The notes below the pieces were generated by a model. The model ran no database searches. It saw nothing but the letters and a program-made list of their open reading frames with translations, and was not told the origin of the DNA. A stretch of DNA of 35,697 bases from Phoronis australis (lineage: Eukaryota > Phoronida > Phoronidae), in contig NMRA01000006.1 of assembly GCA_002633005.1 (NCBI GenBank), positions 940,730-976,426 on the forward strand, in the 5' to 3' direction. Numbering within the stretch: position 1 is the first letter of the stretch; the number at the start of each line of letters is the position of its first letter. Position numbers and translations under genes: made by a program. Shown one piece after another: positions 1 through 10,178 of this stretch.

Positions 1-1256
1 TAACAACACACTTAAACAGCAATATCTCTGTAGAAATCGATCCAAATTTTATATAATACATACCACCATGTTTGTCTCAATTAGACGAATCTTTTTATAT
101 GCAGCACATGTATATTCTTTTATTTTTTACGAAATTATGTAAAAAGGCAGATATTTTACGCATAATCGTCGCGTTTCAACGGCCATTTTCTCGTCAACCG
201 CTCATCCGATTTTTCTGATTTTTGTACCATTTCATTTCTCACACCAAGGGCTTTTCAAAAATGTATGACACATGGGTATTGTAAAAAAAATTTAAAAAAC
301 GTTGTCCTCCCTAGACTAAGACGTAGGAGTCTTGCTTTTGGTAACGGGTCTTTTTAATGACAGAAGGAAACGTGAACAGAGCAGAGTAGGGTTATCCATT
401 TATGTTTTGAAACAACTGTGAAGTAACACATTCCACCGCTCGCAAAACCGCCACACAAGCCAACACACGTGAGTGTCACAGCCTGACTTCTGAATCTTCA
501 CTGAATGTGACTGTCGACGGCGGAACGTCCCCGGCAAGGCTTGAATATGGGCTGAGTCTAAGCTATTCTAAGAGTCCAATAGAGCGCTGTGGCTCTCTGT
601 GATCACATTAAATACTAACCTCTTTAACGGACAGGAACTCAAGCAATGGAAAGACCAAATGTCGGTCCAAATATTGGCCCATACGGGACGTGAGATCAAA
701 CTCCGCCATTTTTTCTTCACGCGGGACCATCAAGGACCGTGTTATGTTTTATTGAAACACCATTATTACATATATTAAAGAATAAAACCCAATGTAAAAC
801 CGCATTTTTTTAAATGGTCTATTGCTATTTTATTTTTAAAACTTACTAATAATATCAAATATTTTTTAATAATAATGTGAGCCCGAACGATTATACTGAC
901 ATCTTTTGTAGAAACTAAAAAGCAGATACAGAACTATTTTTATCCTTAAAACATAGTAAATGAAATTGAAAAGCCTAAAGATGCATTCTTCATTGCTATC
1001 AAGTCAAGAAAAGTGGGGTAACGTTATTTGGAGCATTGATTGTTCAAATATCACACATACTATCAGCTCAAGAATACATAATGCGGATGACCCTTTCCAG
1101 ATTCGTGATTAGGTCAACAACACAAGTGAGAGAAGGACAGTTGTCAACACTATTCTACCTTAGATATAAGTTGACGCTACATAATTGACGCTGATATTAG
1201 TTGGCTTTATATAGGTGACGCTGATATTTTATGCTGCCACTAAAATCAAGTCAGAT
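1..1256. other. Upstream/intergenic DNA before RNF146
   Basis: No convincing coding exon was found on either strand. Around 170-250 the sequence resembles the dispersed-repeat style seen at 6.3-7.3 kb ('ctcatccgatttttctgattt'-like text). A short direct duplication, tgacgctgatatt, occurs at about 1186-1198 and 1217-1229 just before the RNF146 start. A non-coding first exon of RNF146 could lie here, for example one ending at the GTGAGT near 470, but nothing decides this. Confidence 0.5.
1206..1215 (+). promoter_or_regulatory. TATA-like box (or splice acceptor) upstream of RNF146 exon 1
   Basis: TTTATATAGG lies about 42 bp before the proposed RNF146 start codon. It could be a TATA box with a very short 5' UTR. 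It could equally be a weak acceptor (ttatatag|gtgacg) for an exon that begins in the 5' UTR. The sequence alone cannot separate the two. Confidence 0.2.
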
Positions 1257-1302
1257 ATGTCTGAAATTCAGACTCAAACGAATGTTGCTGATGAATTGAT
1301 TG
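1257..1302 (+). CDS. RNF146: RNF146 coding exon 1
   Basis: This short first coding exon starts at ATG 1257 and ends in ...GAA TTG ATT G, followed by a consensus donor GTGAGT at 1303. It encodes 15 residues (MSEIQTQTNVADELI) plus the first base of a glycine codon. It leaves phase 1, which is exactly what the RING exon at 3224 needs (its first two bases, GT, complete the codon). The peptide is acidic and polar with no domain, as expected for the short N-terminal tail before the RING in RNF146 proteins. No other nearby ATG-plus-donor combination upstream of the RING exon fits as well. The joined protein would be 336 residues, close to the roughly 359 of the vertebrate protein. Confidence 0.72.
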
Positions 1303-1860
1303 GTGAGTATGCTGTGCGCAATTGGAACACACAAGAAACGTGGAAAGATCACTCAAATCACGTCCGTGTTTGCAGTGCATAATAGCAAATTAGATGCTTA
1401 TAAAACAGTATGACTTTTAACCAACCTGTGTTAAATTATTGACGATCTTTTACCAAACAAATAAGTTATTACCTTTGCCATTCCTCCGATTCTGTGACAT
1501 AAGTAGATCACCCTGGTCTCTGCTGGCGCAGCCACTAGAGGCGATGGAGCTCCTATAGGCGCTTTACACGCTGGAAACTTTTCGGCGAATTATGCCTCGC
1601 ATTGACTAAAACATCAAAGTCACGTTGTTATAAATACCTTTTGCGCATAGAGGAACACCTTAGGAGGTCGTCAATGTATTTAATTCCTTCCACCACGAAC
1701 AAATAGTCCCGTTATCAAACTTTTTCTTCGAGCAGTCCCTCGTTCAGTTCCCAAAATCAGTAACTCACCATTTTCACACTGCGCATGCTAGGGGATACAT
1801 ACGCAGCAGAGATGATGGTCATTTTCTATGACACAAGTTATTGGTACTTATGTCTAAATA

Positions 1861-2693
1861 GCCAGCAAGTTAGCTGTATCATTTGTATGAAGACTATTGT
1901 CAAAATGCAGCTAGGTAGTTAGTTCTGCTAGTCACCTCGCCGTGAAACTTGTATCAACATGTAGAACTAAATACTGATGGGGTTGAATGCAAAATCTGGG
2001 AGTCAGCTGACACTCACCTTGCACGTTACAGCCGTTTAAGTGAAAAATAATCTAATAAACACCATTTTTTGTGTAATTCTCTGCCTTTTTTAACAATGAA
2101 AAGCATGTCGTTTTGTATGCTCATAGCATGCGCCATTTCCCAAATTTTTGCAACAGCTTCACAGCAGCAAATTTTGTTCTGAAATTGGGTTTGCTGTGGT
2201 ATCAAAACTCTAAAAACTTATAGAAGTGAAACCAGTTCTGATAATTTTTTTGACATGTATGCAACCTTCATTATCAGTTTTAAGAATTTTGGATACCAGC
2301 AAACCAAATTTCAGAACAAATTTTTGCTGCTGCGAAGCTGTCATCATCTCCTGAGAGATACTGCAAAGAATTTAAGAAATGGCACGTGCGCGTGTCATGA
2401 GTGTACTGTTTTCAAAACAATGACATACTTTTCAATGAACATTAAATACGCGGAGAATTACGCTAGAAAATGACATTTATTAGATTGTTTTACACTTAAA
2501 CGGCTGTAACAGGCAAGGCATGTTTGGTTTGACTCCTTGATTTTACATGCACCCCCCGCCGGTCTTTAGCTCTTCATATCGATACAAGTTTCATGGCAAG
2601 GTGACAAGGAGAACTACCTGTGCCGTGTGCAATTTCAAGGTCTGTCGGTGGTACCTAGCTGTACTTTAGTCTTCATACAGCTAGCTGGCTGGC
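1861..2693. repeat. 833-bp imperfect palindrome in RNF146 intron 1
   Basis: Two arms of roughly 400 bp face each other around about 2270. Left-arm text such as acagccgtttaagtg (about 2028-2042) and gtgaaacttgtatc (about 1942) recurs inverted in the right arm as cacttaaacggctgt (about 2492-2506) and gatacaagtttcat (about 2581). The outer ends are gccagcaagttagctg at 1861 and its inverse ctagctggctggc at 2681-2693. Divergence is modest with several indels. An open frame at 2255-2473 lies inside it and is not a gene. It could be a fold-back element or an inverted duplication. No flanking target duplication was identified. Confidence 0.8.
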
Positions 2694-3223
2694 TAATGCA
2701 CTGCAAGTATTCTTCAAGTGATAGGCTGAAATTAGTGAAGAGCTAGGCAATACATCGCATGTGGACAGGTGGATGCTGTGTTGCACTGCCAGACCGGCTT
2801 AGCTTTTGATTGATAAACTAAAATACTAGTACAGTACACTAATAGTATGGTGACTAAAGTGATCAACACGTAGCCCTCAGCTGGCTGTCTGCGGCCTCCA
2901 CTGATGATATGATTGGGTATATCTATGAAAGCAGTTAGCTTTTCTGCAAAGCTGTATTAATATATAGCTTTGCATTGACGTGGGTAAAAACTGGCCAAAT
3001 AAAATCTGACAGTGACACAAAATTAGCGTCATTTAAGACTGCACTCTTCCTTAAGTAAACTAAATTAGTTATCAGTTCTAAAAAAACTGTATTCTTCAGC
3101 TAAAGTTGTGGAGTAATCTTGTGCGTCGGTGCGGACTGGGACAATAAAGATGTATCACCCGTGACCTAAAGCTCCATTAGATGTTTGTAGTACTAATTTC
3201 TTTGTATCTTTTTTATTATTTAG

Positions 3224-4188
3224 GTGCTGATAAAAGAGATTGTCCAGTATGTCTTCAGGACTGCATACACCCTGTTGAACTACCATGTGGACACATCTTT
3301 TGTTTTCTATGTATCAAAGGAGTTGCTCTACAGAGCCGTCGATGTGCACTGTGTAGATGTGTCATCCCCACAGATTTTCTGAACAACCCAAAGTTGTTGG
3401 ACTTTCGCGAGCAGAGCTCTGACACTAGCGACTCCTACATATGGTTCTATGAAGGTAACAATGGCTGGTGGCAGTATGATGAACGAACAAATACAGAGAT
3501 AGAAGAGCGTCATAAAAAGGATGAAAAAGTGTTTGATTTGTTAATCGCTGGTTTTGTCTATGTTATTGATTTGGACAATATGAAACAGTATCGCCGTGAC
3601 TACCCATCCAGACAGCGCTGCATTAAAAGGGATGTGATAAGTGCGCCAAAAAAGGGAATAGCCGGCCTGAGGATTGGCGGTGTTGTGCCACGTGAGGGTG
3701 CTGAGGGACAGGAAGTTGATAGAGGTCAGTTGACTGTACAACCAGTCAACAGTGGTCAACAAGGAGGTGGGCGATCGAGTGCTGGGCATCTGCGACCAGT
3801 ATGGTCACATAGTGGACAGCCAAGTCTGACACCGGACAGTGACCAACTGGATGCAGGAGCCAACAGTGACCAGCAAGAAGATCTGAGACCAACATGTGAT
3901 CAACCTGTGGCAAGGTCTCGCCAAGAGACCCCTGGCCGACCCCATAGTGGGGAGCAAATTCGAGGAAGGCCACGAAGCAGTCTGCAAGCTGTGGGTCGAC
4001 CACATAGTGGACAGGTGGCTCCAAGACTGAGGTCTGTGGCCGGTGATAGTCTGCTGCAGATGGACGATTCCTCTGCCGGCCGACGGTCAGCGGTAGTTGT
4101 TAGTAACTCAGATAATGGCTCAGTGGTTGAGTTGGAATCACAAGTGGCCAGTCTGCAAATTAATGATTTTGCCAGCAGCTGTGAATAG
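3224..4188 (+). CDS. RNF146: RNF146 (Iduna) exon 2: RING + WWE E3 ubiquitin ligase
   Basis: RNF146 is a cytosolic E3 ligase that recognises poly-ADP-ribosylated proteins, notably tankyrase targets such as axin, and ubiquitinates them. The acceptor is ttattatttag at 3223. The open frame upstream to an ATG at 3181 is intron read-through, not the true start. In the joined protein a C3HC4 RING has ligands C22, C25, C37, H39, C42, C45, C56 and C59 (CPVC ... CGHIFC ... CALC). A WWE domain spans about 86-158 (IWFYEGNNGWWQYDERT, FVYVIDLDNMKQYRR, then KRD and KKGIAGL), with the aromatic, Gln and Arg positions typical of the iso-ADP-ribose pocket. The C-terminal half is low-complexity, rich in Q, S, R and G, with recurrent HSGQ/GRPHSG. 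It contains a tankyrase-type motif, REGAEG, at 172-177. The stop is TAG 4186-4188. Family identity is secure from RING+WWE order and local similarity. Confidence 0.95.
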
Positions 4189-6280
4189 AACAACACAGAA
4201 GACAAATTGGACCGAAATTCTTGTTTTGTGCTTGAATTGATTCAAACAAGGGATCACAATGTCTTATAGTCACTCTCTCATTTAAGAGTCATTTGTGTCA
4301 CAGGAAGGAACAGAATTGATACAAGTACTAACTCCTTTCATATTTAGTTGAAAAGTCGCTTTAAAGGGATACGTGTTTCGTGAATTCTTTACACAAGACG
4401 TAGTTAATTTAAAACATCCTGTTTCACGGGAATGGTTTTTTATGAATGTTCAGAACTTCTCATTATCGTTTAGCAGTAGAGGTGACAGGTTGCTAAAAGC
4501 TACCTTTGAGTGATAGACACACTGGGCACTGCCATTGGAATGAGTGGTCTGACTTTCAGTTTGATTGGTAAAATTCCTATTCTGGATTATGGCTTACCAT
4601 GTTTCTGTGAATGCTAAAAAATCGCCAAATGTCATTTGGTGGCTTCTGCACAGTACAAACCTTGTGTGCAACAAAGTCGCATTTGTTTTGTGATTAGTAA
4701 ATTCCACTTAAATTTCCGACACATTTTGTCATACATAAGAGTTTTTACCCTATTTGTCAATAAGCAGTTGGCTTCAAATATGCATTAAGATTAAAGCCGA
4801 TAGTTTGATCATGCTTTCCTTATTTGCCAGAGAGGTGTATATTGGTTGTGGTGGAGTTACCAGAAACACATTGTTTGTAGAATCTTGCTCTGCACTGCAG
4901 TTACTTGGAGTGATCACAGACACACACTAGACCTAGATGTGCCCAGCTTTCAATCAATCATACTCATAGCAACCGAATGATGCGAGGACAGTTGCGTTAA
5001 CCAAGGAGATGCCATCTTTTGTCTATGTTGCTAGTTTAATGCCAAATGTGTTCTTTTTATGCATTGTGATCTGTTTTTTTGTGAAACGTCATCTTAAAAG
5101 ATGTTACTCTCAAATTCGAGACATTCATGGAGAATTTCTAGAAACTTTTGTTTATTGGTGAGACTGGAAGTTAGTGGGAGAGATTGCCATGATGGTTTTA
5201 TTTGGCTTTTAAAAGTAAAAAGTGTGTATTGTTGAGAAAAGAACGTTATAGACTTAAAAAAGTCTTATAGGGAAACTCTAAATCACAATGAACAATGTTG
5301 TGATCAACAAGTTTGGCTTACGCTTTGTCATCAATATTTTCTTTGTAACACATGTTAACAGTCTGGCAATGTTGTTTTACTGCTGTAAAGTTGAATGTTT
5401 ATTTAAATTTGTTCTATGAAGCTCAAAGAGTGCTAGTCAACATGACGTTGCCGTGCGTTGCGCGTTGGTCCTTGGCCTAACAAATTGATAACAAAACTTA
5501 AATCCTAACTTTTGAGTTTTAATTCACAATTGTGTGCAGTTGGGAAACTTTAAAGTTGTCAACTATGTGATTGCAGTATTTGCTCAAAGCTAACATTTTG
5601 TATATCAATTTGCAGTTAAGCTTGCAAATAGTGGTGAATTGAGTTTGTGTGTACATCGTCAAGGTTTATGGACACAATTTGGTTATCTTTCTAGTGTTTT
5701 CTACTGCTATAGTAACCTTTATTCGGGTAATTCTCCAGCATCATTTTGGTCTAGTGTAATCGTTTCTGTACTATTTTCATAGACCCTAATTTTGGGAGGT
5801 GGGTCTACAAGACACCTGTGTTTGGAACTGTAAGGCAAGAACTGGGTTACATGCAAGAACATAGTGGGCATTTTGTGCTATTCTTAAAGATTGTACAAGG
5901 TTGATTTTTGGTAGTACGGAGGCAGTGATGCACTTTCACACGATATTAACAGTAAACTTGCTTGTTGTTTAAAATATAGGAAATGTATATTTTACATGTG
6001 TTGTGTTTAAATTAAAAGATCAATGCTGTACGTAGCTGCCAGTGCCGAAGTTGATTTTGTGGCCATTTTCTTAAGATGACAAGCCTGAAATATCTACAAC
6101 CATTTTGTTACAAAATTCAATTACCATAGTTTTCATTTCACTGAATTCATGGGTAAAAGATATATAAGACCTTATCAACGAGTCTGTATTCAGTCAAACT
6201 TCTACAAACCTATAGGTTTTTCCAACCAGTAAAAATCACATCTTTCCTATTAAATGCGGAAAGCTTGCAGACTGATTTTT
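4189..6280 (+). other. Probable RNF146 3' UTR and downstream DNA
   Basis: This stretch has no coding potential and an AT-rich, T-rich composition on the plus strand, consistent with a long 3' UTR. The clearest candidate polyadenylation hexamer is ATTAAA at 6011-6016. No clean AATAAA was seen before the repeat at 6281. Where the transcript ends cannot be fixed from sequence. Confidence 0.35.
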
Positions 6281-7339
6281 ATGCGCCCACATATTTATAT
6301 GTGGACGCATTATGCCGTCATCTCTGTCCGTCCGTCCGTCCGTCCGGGCGGCGTCCGTCCGGCGTCTGGCGTCCGGCGTCCGCTGCTCTATCTCCAAAAC
6401 CCTTTGACATACGTTCATGAAATTTGGCACATATGTTCCATTCATGAATGGGACGGCATGTGCGAACTTTCGGACGGATCCGACTACCGGTGTGCCCCCT
6501 AGTGGCAATTTTAGTTTTTTACGCTTACCTTTGTATCTTCAAAAGTCCTGAACGGATTTTCATGAAATTTGGTATGTAGGCACCTATTAGTGAGATGACG
6601 CTATCCTACTGTTTTCAGATGGATTCGACGTAGTTTGCGCCACCTAGTGGCCATTTTTACTGTTTTCGAGTCTGTATTTTTGCGTCCACCCCTCTATCAA
6701 CCAAACCGCTCAAAGGATGATTGTGAAAATTGGCGTGTATGTGCTTACTATAAGGAAGACAGCTGACAATGATTTTCAGACGATTTGGACTACTGTGGCG
6801 CCTCCTAGTGGCAGTTTTGTTTTTTTGCGCCCATGGCTGTATCTCCCAAACCGTTTGCAGGATCTTTACTAAATTTAGCAAGTGTATTTATGTGATGTTG
6901 ACAACGGACGATGACGACTTTAGGATGATTCTGATTACCGGTATGCCTCTAGTGGCAATTTTAGTATTTGCCTCTAGTGGCAATTTTAGTATTTTACATT
7001 GACCTCTGTATTTTCATAGGTCTTTAGGTGTATACTTTGTGTTACTTCGTGACTGTGAAGGAAAAGTTCCAAGTAGAAATTTGTTTCTGGCATTCTAATG
7101 CTGTGCTAATCTCGTATGTTGGTAAATTTGTTTTTAATTCTATGTTTCTGTGGTGCTTTAAGCAACTGGTGTATAGGATGTGCTTGTATTATGAAGATTA
7201 CTCACATTTTGCCCCTAGCCTATTGAGGAGACAATGACCATGCCTTTCCATTTTGCAAAGTATGCCCTCTACTGGCCACTTTATGGTACCAATAAACAAC
7301 CCTAGAAGGATACCGTATGCGGTGCAATTGTGGGCGCAT
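6281..7339. mobile_element. TIR-bounded non-autonomous repeat with internal tandem units
   Basis: The outer ends carry an exact 10-bp inverted repeat: ATGCGCCCAC at 6281-6290 and GTGGGCGCAT at 7330-7339. Immediately inside the left end is a 30-bp hairpin (6281-6310, 14-bp arms with one mismatch). A GTCC/CGTCCGG run follows at about 6325-6385. The body is about four diverged copies of a 130-150 bp unit. Each has 'catgaaatttgg'-type text, a Gly/Asp-like gac-rich stretch and a 'cctagtggcaatttt' ending (about 6500, 6640, 6810, 6945, and a short extra copy at about 6970). The end reads ...ctccgcgttgctcttg. No transposase is present. Open frames on both strands here are chance products of the repeat. 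Confidence 0.65.
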
Positions 7340-9955
7340 TTCAACGCTCCGCGTTGCTCTTGTTTAAAGTTTTACCCGTCATTAATTGGACATATGGCCA
7401 TGTATTTTTAATGAAATGTAGAAAACAGGAAAGAGCATTCATTGCAAATCAATGGTGTCAACACTATGTCATTTGATATGAATGTTCAGTATGAAATCTG
7501 AAAAATGCTGTTAGTTTTCTAAAATATTTAGTTTTCAATGGTTTATGCAACTTAGTTTTTTCATGAAAACCAGAAGTCCTATTTTCAGAGCCCCTCTAGC
7601 GAATGTGGATTACTTAAAAACAATTCCTAACCATGGGTGTTTTGAGTATAATTCGATTGGTCATGTCTTAGACATGACGTTCTGAAATTAGCCAAATTTG
7701 GACATTTTTCAAGGGTACTGCATAACTTTTGTAAGATATTGATTGTTAAAGTACTTTGTTTCTTGTTCAATTTCTACCAAAATATTTCAACATACCAACA
7801 TTCTCTTTTATTATGTGTTTCCTAAGATGAATGGTAAACTTGTGTTTGGGGGATTAACACTGACCTCTTTCATGAAAAATGTCAGTTAAGGCTGTAAAGA
7901 TACTTTTAATAAAACAGTTTAAAAGCCATGAAATAATTTCTAATGTTTTTTTGAAAATTGAGTTTATAGCAGCTTTAATTTTGTTGAAATGTTTCATTTA
8001 AATCTTATCTGTAAATTTTATTGAATTCTACACTCTGAAAGTTTTGTGGATTGTTCATATCTGTATATTTTTAAATGTGTTACAAATGTGACCACAGAGG
8101 ATTACACTGAACAATGTTTTATTACTGGTTCAGAAGGATATTGTTGTAAGTACAAACAACTCTGAAAGTCATTGTCATTTTAATGAAAGTTTACACTTAC
8201 ATAATACCAGGGTGTGGAAACAACCCCATGATTGCGTTTCAAAATTCCAGCAACAGTGCTGCTTATCTGGTGACCAGTCTCAGGAATCAGATTCCATAGC
8301 CACACTGTCTGCAGCTGGAATTTGGTCCTAGGCACTAGACTAAGTCACACATGAGTGTATGCAACATTTTGGCACGTTTGTGTACGTCTGATTGTACCGT
8401 CGATTTGATGTCTCCAGTTACGGGTCTGAGTTTAGGCGATCATAGCTGGAATTTATAAGAGGCGCCACCATGGAATTGTCAACACCCCAGGAATAGAGTA
8501 TCTTGATTTATCAATCCTGGGTATTGCAACTACACTAATTAAAACTGTCTCACCTGCCACTTTACTTCTGAAACAACATAGTAGTGTCAAGAATTATGCA
8601 CCCAATTCTTGAAAATTATCCTTTAAAAAAACATAACATAAAATAATGTTCTACGACCATTTTTATTCAATAATTTCTCCATACCATATTTTACAGAAAT
8701 TCATTTAATAAAAATTCAGGAAAAATCATAAATCGATATTTTAAGAAGTTATAAACCTAGGTTCTGTCCATGAATCAAACCTCACTCGATTCTGACCACT
8801 AACCGTTATTTATAAAACTGGCCTCAACTTGTTGCCTAGTATGCAGATGAGCAGCCATTTGTGAGTTGGAACGAACTTATGATACGTTATTGCACGACAC
8901 CATGCTCAGTGAAGAAAATGACGTGTCATAAGTTAACTTGTAGAGTCCAGCAATAATGAATGGACAGGTCTTTCCCAGCCCGGAAACAAAATCTAATTTG
9001 ATTGAACAGACATTCAAGACCAATTTGGTAACGGAAAGTAATCTACATCAAAGGTAATTTTCATGATGGAAAAAAAGAGTCGGTTTAGAATGTCTATAAT
9101 TTTCTGACACTAAAAGAAAATCGAAATAAGGAATTTGTTATCTCTATGGTTACACAAAAAAGTGGCATATTAAAAGATTGTTTAGAATCATGGGGTGTTT
9201 TCAGCAACATTTAGAATACAATAGCCCCAAAACTTAAGCCTGTAGAAAAGAACCAAATAGAAAATACTGGCAATCTCATAATTAATGCATTTAATGTGCA
9301 ACAGTTAGTTACTGCTTGAGAACACGCCTAGCTGCGACAGAGACTGGACTTGAGCAACAACCAACAGTCACTTCTTTTCAAGAGCAGAAATCGCATCTAT
9401 TTTAACAAAGGAATAATTATTAAAGATCAATTTCATAACAGTAAGCAATCTAAATTTGGTATTGTGACGGATGACTGGTTTACTTGTGCATTAACCGTGC
9501 CATTCATAATTGTGTATTCAAGATACTGGGAGCATGATACTAATACAAGGATATGAGAAAATTTGCTTAAATAAGGTCGATCAGTGCTAAGAACTTGGAC
9601 GGTACGCTCCATCAGACACTTAAGATCTTGTTCTCACGCCACTAAAATGAATAGTCGACCTGTGTTACAACAAACCTAGTTTATAACATTCCCTTGCTTA
9701 TGAGGCTCCATTCCACAAGTCCCAAACCAAATAGTGTAAAAAATAACTTTGTTACGTCAAACATCAGTTACAACCAATGTTATGGAAAGGTACACAGGGG
9801 GTTCACTGTATCACACTTCCACTGTTTCATGACCATTAGTGGTTGATCACAGTGGTCCGGACACCCTTGTTCTAAGCATGAGCCCACACAGGCAGAAAAT
9901 CAAAAACATTCACTGAGTTGACCTGAAAACTGATAATCACTCAGTGACAGGTCCA
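7340..9955. other. Non-coding DNA between the convergent RNF146 and AGPAT5 genes
   Basis: No supported gene. The stretch is AT-rich. It should hold the 3' UTR of AGPAT5 on the minus strand. Candidate polyadenylation hexamers on that strand are ATTAAA at 9295-9290 and AATAAA at 8667-8662. The plus-strand AATAAA near 7906 could alternatively end a very long RNF146 transcript. A small inverted pair (ccaggaat ... atcctgg) sits near 8485-8520. The 68-codon open frame at 9350 has no recognisable features. Confidence 0.4.
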
Positions 9956-10178
9956 TCAACGCTTAACTGTCATCCACAATAATCCGAACAATGTCCCATA
10001 CAGACAAGTTCTGATGTAAACTTTCCTGCCAGTCTCTGTGAACAACATTGGTACCGCCAGAGCACTAAAGAAGACAACTGCAGGCAAGGTCTCCATCAAG
10101 TTTATCCGTGACTTTTGACCCTCACCTTCGAATCTACCCTGTTGATTTGGGTCAGAAGAGTAAAATTTCTGCAACAAC
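9956..10178 (-). CDS. AGPAT5: AGPAT5 exon 8 (C-terminus and stop)
   Basis: Acceptor tgtctttcattag at 10179. The first base G completes R294. Encodes LLQKFYSSDPN, a basic/acidic linker, then LPAVVFFSALAVPMLF, GRKVYIRT and CLYGTLFGLLWMTVKR with stop TGA at 9958-9956. The two hydrophobic stretches are the C-terminal membrane segments of AGPAT5. An apparent Met start at 10192 is intron sequence. Confidence 0.92.

Noticed and set aside
2255-2473. 72-codon frame in RNF146 intron 1
   Set aside because: It lies in the palindrome, with no domain and no splice signals in frame.
3181-3223. ATG at 3181 as the RNF146 start
   Set aside because: The sequence is a polypyrimidine tract and splice acceptor. 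The encoded hydrophobic residues are unlike any RNF146 N-terminus, and an exon in matching phase exists at 1257-1302.
3328-4205. Several minus-strand open frames over RNF146
   Set aside because: They are shadows of the RNF146 coding exon with no domain or splice support.
6236-6508. Opposed 80-90-codon frames around the GTCC run
   Set aside because: They arise from the repetitive element and its near-palindromic, simple-sequence content.
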